Shown here in pieces: positions 37,586 to 45,788 of a DNA stretch of 64,000 nucleotides. The stretch is from CBDBGD01 sp965205235. Its GTDB lineage: Bacteria; Chloroflexota; Dehalococcoidia; Lucifugimonadales; UBA1127. The position numbers were made by a program, and so were the translations under genes. The notes under the pieces are model-generated. The model made no database searches. It was not told the origin of the DNA and was given only the letters and a program-made list of their open reading frames with translations. How positions within the stretch are numbered: the first letter of the stretch is position 1; the number at the start of each line of letters is the position of its first letter. The stretch is from assembly GCA_965205235.1 (NCBI GenBank), contig CBDBGD010000003.1, forward strand, positions 218,107-282,106, in the 5' to 3' direction.

Positions 37586-37930
37586 CTAGGCACCCCCGCG
37601 CCCCCCGTTCGCCCGATGCAGCGCCCGGAACACCGTCCGCTTGCTCACCCCGAACCGGCGCGCCAGCTGCGTCACCGTCATCCCCTCCCGGCTGCGAAGC
37701 CACAACATCGTGCGGTCCCGCTCCGCCCGACGCTGCCGCAGGTACCACCCCGGCTCGTCGTGCTTGCACTGCGGCAGCGGGCATCGCAGGCACGACGGCG
37801 ACACCTCGCACCCCTCGTCCGTGTACGTGTGGTGCTCCGGCAGCGTGTCCGCGCGCACCCGCCCAAGCTCGCGCCGCGGCGCGTCCGGCCTCTCGCGACG
37901 CGCATGCTCCGTTGCCGATGTGAGTTGCAT
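37586..37930 (-). CDS. Cys-cluster and helix-turn-helix protein (phage-module associated)
   Basis: 114 residues from ATG 37930 (AGGAGGAACG). The middle has four cysteines, CEVSPSCLRCPLPQC, which could bind zinc. The C-terminus is a resolvase-type helix-turn-helix, MTVTQLARRFGVSKRTVFRALHRA. It lies 57 bp after the terminase stop on the same strand. A role as a small-terminase-like or regulatory DNA-binding protein is possible but not demonstrable. Confidence 0.7.
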   Translation of the reverse strand: MQLTSATEHARRERPDAPRRELGRVRADTLPEHHTYTDEGCEVSPSCLRCPLPQCKHDEPGWYLRQRRAERDRTMLWLRSREGMTVTQLARRFGVSKRTVFRALHRANGGRGGA

Positions 37931-37987
37931 CGTTCCTCCTGGAACCACGACTGGTGTGGAACGGCCCTCGCTGCGTCGTCCTGCCGA

Positions 37988-39397
37988 CTACGCCCGCACG
38001 AGCACCGGGGCGGCGCTCGCCTCCGCCCGCCCCCGCGCGATGCGAGGCGGCCGCTCCCCCGCCTTCACCAGCAGCGCCGCGCTCATCAGGAAGTCGTCGT
38101 GCCCCCGCGCAGCCTCCACGAAGAAGTCCATCGTCTGGTTCGGCCGGTACCGCGCCTGGGCCCACTCCGCCTCACGCCAGAACTCCTGGCACTCCGGCGA
38201 TCCGTCCGGGACGTACATCTGCAGCCGACCCGTGTTCACCGCCGCCAGCAGCTCGAACCCCAGCCGCGACTTGCTCGCCTGCGTGAAGACGAAGGGCTCC
38301 ACCGCGCTCCCCAGCGCCCTCGTCAGCAGGCTCGCCACGCCGGCCCCCACGCCCGTCGCGTCCACCACCACCCGGCGGCACCGCCACACTCGACGAAGCA
38401 GGTCCGCCAGCCGCGGCGCCAGCGCGTGGTGCGGCACGCCCCGCCACCGGTACTGCTCCACGATACGCAGCCGCGGCTCCGCCGCCAGCCCCGTGCTGTC
38501 GACGAAGTCCAGCGCGCCGATGGTCAGTACCGTCGCGTCGCGCCTCTCCTCGCGCTCGTTCCCCCCCGACCGGTCGCCCCACGGCTCGCCCGCCAGGTCC
38601 AGCCCCGCCACGTAGACCCGCCCGCCGATGGGCGCCGACTGACGGACGTGATACCCCTGCAGCTGAGCGCGCTGCCCGGCGGTGAACAGGCCGCCGTCGC
38701 CTCCCGACACCGGCAGCAGCCGGTACTGGGTGCGGAACAGCGGGTGCTCCTCCCCCAGCCGCGCACGCTCCGAGTCCACGTACAGCCGGTACAGCGGGTT
38801 GTGCGCCGCCACCGCCTCCCAGTCGAAGCGGAAGTGCCGGCGCACCCCGTCCCGCTGTTGCAGCTCGCGCCCCTCCTCCGCCATCTCTGCCAGCAGCGTG
38901 CGATGGTCCCACGGCGTGCCGTACAGTACCGTCGTCGCGTTCGTCGACGCGCCCATGGGCCGGAACGCCTTGGCGAACCGCTCCGCGTCCACGTCCTGCG
39001 CCTCGTCCACCTCCAGCAGCACGCTCGCCGTCGCCCCCACCACGTTCGCCGATGGCTCCGCGCTGAGGAACAGCTGCCGCGCGCGCCCCAGCCGTACCCC
39101 GTTCGACTGCTCCGGGGCCCACATCCCACCGAAGCCCGCGTCGTCCAGCCGCTGCTTCAGACGCTGCATGCTGATCATCGCCTGCGGCAGGAAGGTCGGC
39201 GCCGCCTTCACCAGGCTCCCGCCCGACACCGAGTGCAGCGTCAGTAGGAACAGCTCCAGCTGCGCCGACAGCTCGTTCTTCCCGCCCTGCCGCGCCATCT
39301 CCACCGTGAACGTGCGGCCACGGCGTCGCAGCACGCTCTCCATCACGGCCCGCCCCACCTCGGTCTGGTACGGTCGCAGGTGTTGAGTGATCGCCAT
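37988..39397 (-). CDS. Phage terminase large subunit
   Basis: 469 residues. The N-terminal ATPase has a Walker-A-like ARQGGKNE (K40), Walker B VLLEVDEAQD (D131/E132) and a coupling region LYGTPWDH. The C-terminal RNase-H-like nuclease has YVAGLDLAG, VVDATGVGAG and the closing HDDFLMSAALL. It would cut and pump concatemeric DNA through the portal. ATG 39397 follows AAGGAGGTGTCCC. The frame is intact and GC-rich like the host, so the module is either domesticated or long resident. Confidence 0.88.
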   Translation of the reverse strand: MAITQHLRPYQTEVGRAVMESVLRRRGRTFTVEMARQGGKNELSAQLELFLLTLHSVSGGSLVKAAPTFLPQAMISMQRLKQRLDDAGFGGMWAPEQSNGVRLGRARQLFLSAEPSANVVGATASVLLEVDEAQDVDAERFAKAFRPMGASTNATTVLYGTPWDHRTLLAEMAEEGRELQQRDGVRRHFRFDWEAVAAHNPLYRLYVDSERARLGEEHPLFRTQYRLLPVSGGDGGLFTAGQRAQLQGYHVRQSAPIGGRVYVAGLDLAGEPWGDRSGGNEREERRDATVLTIGALDFVDSTGLAAEPRLRIVEQYRWRGVPHHALAPRLADLLRRVWRCRRVVVDATGVGAGVASLLTRALGSAVEPFVFTQASKSRLGFELLAAVNTGRLQMYVPDGSPECQEFWREAEWAQARYRPNQTMDFFVEAARGHDDFLMSAALLVKAGERPPRIARGRAEASAAPVLVRA

Positions 39398-39420
39398 GGG
39401 ACACCTCCTTCTGTTGATGC

Positions 39421-39660
39421 CTACAGCGCCAGGCGCAGTACCACCTGCACCAGCGCCGCGCCGACGACGAGGTAGATGAGGCCGTTCACCCGTCCCTTCA
39501 GCTCCCCCATCGCCGCCTCCAGCGAGCACATCCGCTGGTCCAGCAGCGCCTCGAACGTGCTGCCCGGCCCCAGGTCCACCTCGACCGGCAGCCTGGCCGC
39601 CGTTGGCTCGCTGCTCTTCCGAAATCGCCGAAGCGTCTGGTGCAGCCGATCAGACGCCAT
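39421..39660 (-). CDS. Small tail-anchored membrane protein, XhlA-like layout
   Basis: 79 residues from ATG 39660. A charged amphipathic helix (ALLDQRMCSLEAAMGELKGRVN) is followed by one C-terminal membrane helix (GLIYLVVGAALVQVVLRLAL). This is the topology of phage XhlA-type holin-associated proteins. It overlaps the upstream gene by 11 bp and precedes the terminase by 23 bp. Family membership is inferred from layout only. Confidence 0.65.
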   Translation of the reverse strand: MASDRLHQTLRRFRKSSEPTAARLPVEVDLGPGSTFEALLDQRMCSLEAAMGELKGRVNGLIYLVVGAALVQVVLRLAL

Positions 39661-40000
39661 CGTCTCGCCCCTCCACCCCGAAGTCCCCCAGGCCGAAGCT
39701 CCGGCCCAAGCCTTCGGCAACCCCGATGAGGCTCTCCGTCAGGTCCTGCTGCGACTTCGGCGACAGCCTGTAGCGGACGGCCGCAGCACGGGTCAGGAGT
39801 GCCACGCCCTGCATCAGCAGCTCCAGGTTCTCCGGGTGCTCCTGCGCGTAGCCCAGCAGCCGCACCCGCAGCAGCGCGATCTCGTCGTCGATGCCCTCCA
39901 CGCCCCGCGCCTTGGGAAGCCGCAGCCGCTCCGCCTCCGTCAGCGCCTCCTCGTAGAACCCTGCCGCCTCCGCCGCCGATGTCTCACTTCCGGTCGTCAT
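39650..40000 (-). CDS. Hypothetical helical protein in phage-like module
   Basis: 116 residues, predicted mainly helical and soluble, with ERLRLPKARGVEGIDDEIALLRVRLL and LTRAAAVRYRLSPKSQQDLTESL. No family was recognised; size and position just upstream of a terminase fit a small-terminase or head-associated protein. ATG 40000 has GAGGGCGGCA upstream. It overlaps both the preceding 52-residue gene (17 bp) and the next gene (11 bp). Confidence 0.6.
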   Translation of the reverse strand: MTTGSETSAAEAAGFYEEALTEAERLRLPKARGVEGIDDEIALLRVRLLGYAQEHPENLELLMQGVALLTRAAAVRYRLSPKSQQDLTESLIGVAEGLGRSFGLGDFGVEGRDDGV

Positions 40001-40142
40001 TGCCGCCCTCTTCCAGCATCGCCAGCATCTCCGCCAGCGTCTCCGGCGGCACCCGTTCCGCCAGCTCCGCCGCCGCCACCAGCAGGCAGTACGCCGCCAG
40101 CTCCCAGTCCTGCCGCTCGATTGCCCTGCTCAGCACGCTCAT
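39984..40142 (-). CDS. 52-residue protein in phage-like module
   Basis: Starts at ATG 40142 with an excellent site (GGAGGTCTGAG). The peptide (MSVLSRAIERQDWELAAYCL at the start, ending EEGGNDDRK) is a short amphipathic helical protein rich in Ala, Leu and Glu. It overlaps the next gene by 17 bp. No family was recognised; small size and coupling are typical of phage genes. Confidence 0.55.
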   Translation of the reverse strand: MSVLSRAIERQDWELAAYCLLVAAAELAERVPPETLAEMLAMLEEGGNDDRK

Positions 40143-40458
40143 CTCAGACCTCCTCCCATCGAAGCCCGCTCACCCTGAGGCTCTCGAAGGGTCGTCGTTC
40201 CTGCGCAGGCAGAGCCTGCCCCTGCGAAGGCAGGAACCTCGATCCGCCTCCCACTCCGCACATGGTGAGCCTGTCGAACCACGTCCCAGCGAAGGCCGGG
40301 ACCCAGGGAGTGGCGGGGTACCCCCAGCGGGGGTATGGGGGGCGCAGCCCCCCAAAGAAAAAACCTCCGAGGGTGGGTGGGTGGGCAAGACCAACGCCGC
40401 TCCGTAGGGAAACGCATCCCTCCCCGCCCGCTCACCCTGAGCCTGTCGAAGGGTCCCC
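40143..40458. repeat. 316-bp spacer filled with families A, B, D and E repeats
   Basis: In order: family A (40173-40191), a long family D palindrome (about 40191-40243), family B (40261-40283), family E (about 40318-40390) and another family A (40435-40453). I see no gene. It splits the phage-like operon from the upstream 106-residue membrane gene. Confidence 0.75.
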
Positions 40459-40779
40459 TCACCCCCGCCACATCCCCCGCACCACCAGCACGCTCATCGC
40501 CGCCGACGCCACCAGCGCCGGCGCCCCCACCAGCAGTTGCACGTCCGAGCCCCCCACCGCCGGCCATGACCGCGCCGACACCGCCGGTACCACCGCTCCC
40601 AGCAGCAGCGCCGCGTTCACCAGCGTCAGCACCGCGCTCGCGATGCGGCGCTCCGCCCGCCGATGCCGCCCCCGCCTCCCGGCCCGCACCCACAGCCGCC
40701 CAAAGTGCACCGAGTTGAACCCGCTGCACAGCGCCGTGCACGCGCGCTCCAGGGCCAGCAGAGCGTCTGGAACGTCCAA
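40459..40779 (-). CDS. Two-helix membrane protein, possibly phage-associated
   Basis: 106 residues from TTG 40779, chosen because GGAGG lies 6 bp upstream. An overlapping ATG frame at 40783 is too close to that site and encodes no sensible protein. An N-terminal helical part (DALLALERACTALCSGF) and a basic cluster (RAGRRGRHRRAERR) precede two membrane helices (IASAVLTLVNAALLLGAVV and VQLLVGAPALVASAAMSVLVV). It could be holin-like, but there is no family match. Confidence 0.5.
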   Translation of the reverse strand: MDVPDALLALERACTALCSGFNSVHFGRLWVRAGRRGRHRRAERRIASAVLTLVNAALLLGAVVPAVSARSWPAVGGSDVQLLVGAPALVASAAMSVLVVRGMWRG

Positions 40780-40849
40780 CCATCGCCTCCCTCTCCCACC
40801 GATTTGATGGCGAGAGAATAGAACATGTGTTCCCATCCAGTCAAGGGAG

Positions 40850-41459
40850 ATCTGTCAGGGGAAAGGTCGACAAATCACATCGTCATTCCGGCCCCCGAGC
40901 CGGAATCCAGGGGTGGGGTCGCCATCATCCCCTCTCCCTCTGGGAGAGGGCTAGGGTGAGGGCGATGCCCCGGCGTCGAATGACGCGCTCATGGTGAGCC
41001 CGTCGAACCATGAGCCAGGGCGCGCCGAAGTATCGTCGTCCCAGTGAGGCTGGGGTCCAGGGGTCCGGCGGTCTCCCGTAGGGGCGGGTTTCAAACCCGC
41101 CCCTACCCGTTCGCCCTGAGGCCCCTCCTCGGCGTTCCTGCGAAAGCAGAGCCTGCCCCGGCGAAGGCCTGGGAACCTCGACCAATCCCCCTCACCGCCG
41201 TAGGGGCGGTTCCTGAACCGCCCTCCCTCGCCGTTCGCGGTCAGACTCTCGAACCACCCACGGGGGTCGGGCAGGCCGTTCGTGGTGAGCCTCTCGAACC
41301 ACGAACCGCGGCGGGACGCGCGCGGGGGATGTGTGGGGCGTGGGGGCGATCATCCCCTCTCCTTGCAGGGAGAGGGCTAGGGTGAGGGGTCGGTCGCCCA
41401 GGAACCACGATGCCTCGACAGGGGTGTGGGGGATGTGCCCCCAACTTCTCGAAGGTGGG
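40850..41459. repeat. Repeat-only region (about 0.6 kb)
   Basis: No gene is seen between 40780 and 41459. It carries a CCCTCTCCCTCTGGGAGAGG-type palindrome (40927-40965 and again about 41350-41392), family B (40990-41013; about 41232-41260; 41278-41306), family C (41078-41102; degenerate at 41200-41223), family D (about 41128-41182) and a partial family E (about 41420-41460). Confidence 0.75.
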
Positions 41460-41840
41460 CTAAACCAATGGGAGCACGTTAGGAAGCAATGCCCAAGGCA
41501 CTAGGCCAGGAAGCGAGCACGTGAGTGGAAGGACTAGCACCGCCCAGAGAACGGCGCTGAATAGGGCGCACACTACGAAGGCGATGTAATCCGGGTCGGG
41601 TTTCCGGAGCAGAGTCCACGCCACAAAGGCCGTTAGAACAGCAATCGGAAGAAATACAATGCCGAGCACCAGAAAGGCAGGGCCAATCACCCAGCAGATG
41701 TCGGTCCCATCCACCAGTAGGACCGATATCACAAGGCTCGGTACACAAAGACCTACAGCTAGGGCCGCTGCACGCCCCGTCGCTCTCTGCGGCGTCTCCT
41801 CTTCCTCTGTTTCTTCACATTGGCCCTTCATGCTGCCCAT
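41460..41840 (-). CDS. Three-helix membrane protein, unknown
   Basis: 126 residues. A charged N-terminus (KGQCEETEEEETPQRATG) is followed by three hydrophobic helices (AALAVGLCVPSLVISVLLV, FLVLGIVFLPIAVLTAFVAWTLL, FVVCALFSAVLWAVLVLPL). AT-richer than its surroundings and bounded on both sides by repeats, so possibly acquired. The start at ATG 41840 (or 41831) has no clear ribosome site. Confidence 0.5.
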   Translation of the reverse strand: MGSMKGQCEETEEEETPQRATGRAAALAVGLCVPSLVISVLLVDGTDICWVIGPAFLVLGIVFLPIAVLTAFVAWTLLRKPDPDYIAFVVCALFSAVLWAVLVLPLTCSLPGLVPWALLPNVLPLV

Positions 41841-42103
41841 TCTGCATCAGTTTCGGCCACAGTGCATAACGCAAGGATCATGCATGGTGAGGGGGCGGGT
41901 GGGCCCACGCAAGCGCGTACCGCAGCCTCCCATCCCCGCCTCTCCTTGGGGAGAGGCCGACGCGAAGCGGCGGGTGAGGGCGACACGCGGGGGTACGGGG
42001 GGTGCAACCCCCCGAAGAAAATCCCAGGGGGGTGGGCGGGAGATGTGCATCTGGGGCTAGGGGCGGCGTGGGGTATCCCTATCGCCCCTCGACCGCAGCC
42101 CCC

Positions 42104-42700
42104 CTACCCCCTCCCGCGCCCCCGCAGCGCCGCCGCCAGCTCGTCCCGAGCCTCCACGGACGCCGGATGCACCAGCTCCCCCGCCCGCACCAGCCGCTGC
42201 AGCTCCCCCGACAGGAACGCCTCCAGCGCCTCGTCCAGGTCCTCCGCCGCCAGCGCCCGTACTGCATCGATGAACGAGTACCGCCGCGCCTTCGCCGGGT
42301 CCAGCTTGTCCGCCAGGAACACCACCTTCCCCATCGCATGCAGCCCCGGCGCCGCCGTCGAGTGCCAGTGCACCGCCTCAACCACCTCCACGTCCCCCAC
42401 GCCCAGCTCCCCTCGCAGCCGGGCCGCCGCCACCGGCCCGTGCAGCAGCATCGGCGCCTCCTCCTCCACTCGGTTCACCCGCAGCCCCCTGCGCCGCGCC
42501 TCCGCCAGCAGGTCCTCCCCCGGCATAGACCGGCACAGGTCGTGCATCGCCGCCGCCAGGTCCACCCGCACCGCGTCCAGCGCCAGCGGCGCCGCCAGCG
42601 ACGACGCCTCCACACGCACCCGCTCGATGTGCGCCCGAAGCCCCCGAGGCAGGGCCTCCAACGCCTCGTCGAGGTGGGCCGGCAGCGACAGCGACACCAC
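42104..42700 (-). CDS. YqeK-like HD-domain hydrolase
   Basis: 198 residues. HD-fold landmarks are VDLAAAMHDLCRSMPGEDLL (HD dyad), MLLHGPVAAARLRGELGV, EAVHWHSTAAPGLHAMGKVVFLADKLDP and a helical C-terminus. These match the YqeK family, which in Firmicutes hydrolyses diadenosine tetraphosphate symmetrically. GTG 42700 lies 2 bp after the HIT-protein stop. A pairing of HIT and YqeK-type Np4N hydrolases in one transcript is functionally coherent. Confidence 0.8.
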   Translation of the reverse strand: MVSLSLPAHLDEALEALPRGLRAHIERVRVEASSLAAPLALDAVRVDLAAAMHDLCRSMPGEDLLAEARRRGLRVNRVEEEAPMLLHGPVAAARLRGELGVGDVEVVEAVHWHSTAAPGLHAMGKVVFLADKLDPAKARRYSFIDAVRALAAEDLDEALEAFLSGELQRLVRAGELVHPASVEARDELAAALRGRGRG

Positions 42701-42702
42701 GG

Positions 42703-43047
42703 CTACCCTACGGGCCCCAGCCGGTGGCCGCCCAGCAGGTGCACGTGCAGATGGTCGATGTCCTGCCCCGCGTCGTCATGCTGGTTGATCGCCAGCCGGT
42801 ACCCCGTCGCGTCCACGCCCTCCCGGATCGCCATCTGCTGCGCCACGAAGAGCAGATGCCCCACCAGCGCCGACGACTCCTCCGACATGTTCGTCAGATA
42901 CGTAAAATGCTCCACCGGCATCACCAGCAGGTGCACCGGCGCCACAGGGTTGATGTCCCGGATCACGAACGCCCGCTCGTCCCGGTACAGGATCTCGCTC
43001 GGGATCTCCCCCCCGGCGATGCGACAGAAGATGCAGTCCCCGACCAT
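42703..43047 (-). CDS. HIT-family nucleotide hydrolase/transferase
   Basis: 114 residues, histidine-triad protein of the Hint branch. It starts DCIFCRIAGGEIPSEILYRD, contains APVHLLVMPVEHF, and ends with the catalytic triad HLHVHLLGG. The two cysteines of CIFC are the usual partial zinc site. ATG 43047 follows GGGGAGGGGCGCG. It is cotranscribed with the YqeK-like gene. Confidence 0.92.
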   Translation of the reverse strand: MVGDCIFCRIAGGEIPSEILYRDERAFVIRDINPVAPVHLLVMPVEHFTYLTNMSEESSALVGHLLFVAQQMAIREGVDATGYRLAINQHDDAGQDIDHLHVHLLGGHRLGPVG

Positions 43048-43099
43048 CGCGCCCCTCCCCCCGTACGACAACTACGGCTAGCGCCCCATTCTAGCCCAC

Positions 43100-43560
43100 G
43101 CCCCCGCCACCGCAAACCCACGCCGGTCGAAAATCGTCGTTCCTGCGGAGGCAGAGCCTGCCCCTGCGAAGGCAGGGGAACCTCGATCCTCTCCCACCCC
43201 GTTCATGGTGAGCTTGTCGGACCACGGGACCAAGGAGCGGCCGGAACACGCCCGCCTCTCCCCGAGGGAGAGGCCCCCCTCGTCATTCTGACCGGCAGCG
43301 CCCCCCTCGTCATTCTGACCGGCAGCGCCCCCCTCGTCATTCTGACCGGCAGCGCCCCCCTTTGTCATTCTGACCGGCAGCGCCCCCCTCGTCATTCTGA
43401 CCGGCAGCGCCCCCCTTTGTCATTCTGAGGAGCGAAGCGACGAAGAATCTAAAGTCGCCGACGCGCCACAACGTTCTTCGATTCCTCGACTCCGCTGCGC
43501 TGTGCTCGGAATGACACCGGACCAGGTCTGGCGAGCGCAGACATCGCGCAGCGGCGGGTG
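43100..43560. repeat. Repeat mosaic including a 27-bp tandem array
   Basis: After family D (about 43133-43188) and family B (43201-43226) come five head-to-tail units of about 27 bp (CCCCCCTCGTCATTCTGACC plus GGCAGCG) at 43274-43409. Unit four is 28 bp, with TTTG for TCG. A sixth unit (43410-43432) runs into a family F palindrome (CATTCTGAGGAGCGAAGCGA, 43421-43452) whose degenerate inverse lies at about 43472-43515. No gene is supported from 43048 to 43654. Confidence 0.8.
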
Positions 43561-43654
43561 AGGGGTGTTCGACCGCAGCCCCACCCGTACGCGTGGGCAT
43601 ACCCACCCACGCCCCCCTCGTCGCGTACAATATCCCCGCGACGAAAGGAGTGCC

Positions 43655-44854
43655 ATGGGAATGCGACACGTCTATCTTGGCGGCGCGGCAGTGCTCGTGA
43701 CCGCCCTCGTCTCTGCCATCGTCTACCTCATCGTGGCGGCCCAGCAGACCTCCTTCGACCGGGACGCCGCAACCGCCGCCGTCGCCCAGCACCAGGCGGA
43801 CAACGCCGTCCTGCAGCAGACCAACAGCACCCTCCTGACCGACAAGGCCAAGCTGGAGGTCTACCTGGAGGAGGCCCGCGATCGCTACGATGATGTCTCC
43901 TCGGACAACGTCAGCCTACAGTCCCGCCTGGGCGCGGAGCAGGCCCTCTCCGCCCAGCTCCGCGTCGACCTGGCCAACATGACCCTGCGACGCGACCAGC
44001 TCGCGTTGGCCCGGGACGCCCTGTCCGCCGACCACGACGACCTGGACGCGGACCACGCCGCCCTGGTCGCCCGGCACAACGCCCTTACCGAGCAGTACGA
44101 CCGGATCGTCAGGCTCCAGGGGACCATCCCCGAGCTCGAAGAGCAGATCGCCCAGCTCAAGGAGCGCCTCAAGCCCTTGCTCGCAGCGGTGGACCGCGAG
44201 CGGGGCAGTTGGTTTGCCTGCACCGGCAGCATGGAGCCCGCTATCACCTGCCTGGACCGTGTCTGGCTCGTCCCGCCCACTGACCCCCAGGACATCGTCG
44301 TCGGCGTGGTCATCAACGTCGACCCCCACTGCGGGGAAGGCGACGGCGACGGCCGCGGCGTCGCCCACCGCGTGACGGGCATCAAGGTGCGCAACGGCGT
44401 CCACTACTACGCCACCAAGGGCGATGCCGTCAGCGCCGTCGACACCTGCTGGGTCCCCTACAGCGACGTCCTCGAGTACATCATCGCGGTCGACAAGGAC
44501 GTCTACCCGGAGAACGCCGCCCTCCGCAACGGGGTCAACGGCGCCCTCGCCGCGTTCCGCGCCGAGCAGGTCAGAGCGGGCGCCGTCGAACAGCGCTACC
44601 TTGCAGCGCGAGAGGCGTACTTCACCCTGATCGAGCAGGTTTGCGGGGTGGGAGTCAGCTTCGGCAACTGCCCTCACATGACGGCTGCCCAGGAGCAGCA
44701 GATCAGGGATGCCTATGACCGCTCCGAGGACCTCTACGACGACTTCCGCGCAGCCTCCAGAGAGCTCTCTGCCGCCCGCCGCCACTGGGAGTGTTGGTAC
44801 CGCAACGCCGTGCGCTCCCTCGGGCCGGGCCACATGCCCCACGAATGCTCCTAG
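43655..44854 (+). CDS. Membrane-anchored coiled-coil protein with S26B signal-peptidase-like domain
   Basis: 399 residues. An N-terminal membrane helix (YLGGAAVLVTALVSAIVYLIV) is followed by about 150 residues of coiled coil. A domain with signal peptidase I motifs comes next: CTGSMEPAITCLDRVWLV (S192), GVAHRVTGIKV (H238) and YATKGDAVSAVDTCWVP. Histidine at the general-base site matches the S26B (archaeal/ER-type) form, a Ser-His dyad. About 130 C-terminal residues contain five cysteines. ATG 43655 has a perfect AAAGGAGTGCC. It may process exported proteins or be a non-catalytic relative. Confidence 0.8.
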   Translation: MGMRHVYLGGAAVLVTALVSAIVYLIVAAQQTSFDRDAATAAVAQHQADNAVLQQTNSTLLTDKAKLEVYLEEARDRYDDVSSDNVSLQSRLGAEQALSAQLRVDLANMTLRRDQLALARDALSADHDDLDADHAALVARHNALTEQYDRIVRLQGTIPELEEQIAQLKERLKPLLAAVDRERGSWFACTGSMEPAITCLDRVWLVPPTDPQDIVVGVVINVDPHCGEGDGDGRGVAHRVTGIKVRNGVHYYATKGDAVSAVDTCWVPYSDVLEYIIAVDKDVYPENAALRNGVNGALAAFRAEQVRAGAVEQRYLAAREAYFTLIEQVCGVGVSFGNCPHMTAAQEQQIRDAYDRSEDLYDDFRAASRELSAARRHWECWYRNAVRSLGPGHMPHECS

Positions 44855-44945
44855 CGCCCCGCACGCAGCGGCCGGCGCCCCCGCGCCGCCGCTCACCCTG
44901 AGCCTGTCGAAGGGTCGTCGTTTCTGCGGAGGCAGATCCCGCCCC

Positions 44946-45788
44946 TCAGTGCCTCTCCATGAATGCAGCGATCCAACTGCGAACAGTTTCCATTGATCGG
45001 GCCGCTTCACGCTCAGTCATGCTCCACACTTCTGCTAGTTGAGTCCAGAGCACCCTATCTTCAACAGTGCCTGCCTGTATGACAGACTCGGCGAAAGGAG
45101 AGGAGAGCAGTTGGGTGCTGATCCACAGTTCGAAGTCTTGCCGATTCAGACCGGCCGGAATCGCCAGCAAATCTAAGTCTGACTGTGCCAGTCGCCTCTC
45201 ATCGTCGGAGACTATTCTAGAATGCAAGCCTCTATACGCTAACCATACGTGTTCGGGATCACGGGTTGCCGGACGCCAAGCACTCGTCGAGCTCTCGATG
45301 GAAGGGCTCGAATAGCGTTGGGGTGGGAGGGTGATTGCCCTGAGAGCTTCCCAGAGTGTGAACTCGTCATCACTGACTTCTCTTGACCCATCAAGCAATT
45401 CAGCTTCAAAGGCTTTGGGATCGAAAGAGGCCGCGGGCTTACAGAGAATCTCCAGATTACCTCTGTTGTCGAGTCGCAACCCGCTTGCAGTAAGGTTCGC
45501 CGAACCGACGAAGACATCATCGTCTCAGCGATAGTATTTTGCATGTAGGCTAGCGTGTAGCTTAAATCTACCGCCTCGTTCGGTGACCAAGCCTCGGCAG
45601 GCCAGGTCAGACGCACCTACGACAACGTCATTAGGAACCCACCGAGTTACGCACGTTATCGACGCTGCTCTGGATACTATAGCCAGCAACCGCGTGAGAG
45701 CTTCCTCCTTAATGTAGGGAGCGGCTATTAGGAGCCTTCTCGCTCCGCCACAGTGGCTTCTTAGCAATTCCCAGGGTGATCCCATCAC
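44946..45788 (-). pseudogene. PLD-family (HKD) nuclease-like gene with in-frame TGA
   Basis: One continuous frame of 280 codons interrupted by a single TGA at 45525-45527. Before it: LLIAAPYIKEEALTRLLAIV and LHASLHAKYYR. After it: DDDVFVGSANLTASGLRL. Joined, they give the motif HxKx4D...GSxN of PLD-type nucleases, with the stop exactly where Trp is common (YYRW-DD). The start GTG 45788 overlaps the GHKL ATPase stop as GTGA, so it is the last gene of the defence-like operon. It is a nonsense mutant, recoded, or a sequence error. Confidence 0.8.

Noticed and set aside
40139..40783. 214-residue minus-strand ORF with an ATG near a GGAGG
   Set aside because: The ATG is too close to the ribosome site and the product is an Arg/Gly-rich shadow; the TTG frame at 40779 encodes a sensible two-helix membrane protein.
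43078..43395. Minus-strand ORF encoding GAAGQNDEGG repeats
   Set aside because: It is the translation of a 27-bp tandem DNA repeat with no ribosome site and no homologous context.
43274..43432. CRISPR array
   Set aside because: Units are contiguous 27-bp tandem repeats with no unique spacers and no cas genes nearby.
45525..45527. TGA read as selenocysteine, given a SelA-like gene in the window
   Set aside because: The position is typically Trp/aromatic in the family, no selenoprotein-type stem-loop was recognised, the SelA-like protein is short and sits in a catabolic cluster, and the neighbouring gene is frameshifted, which favours decay.
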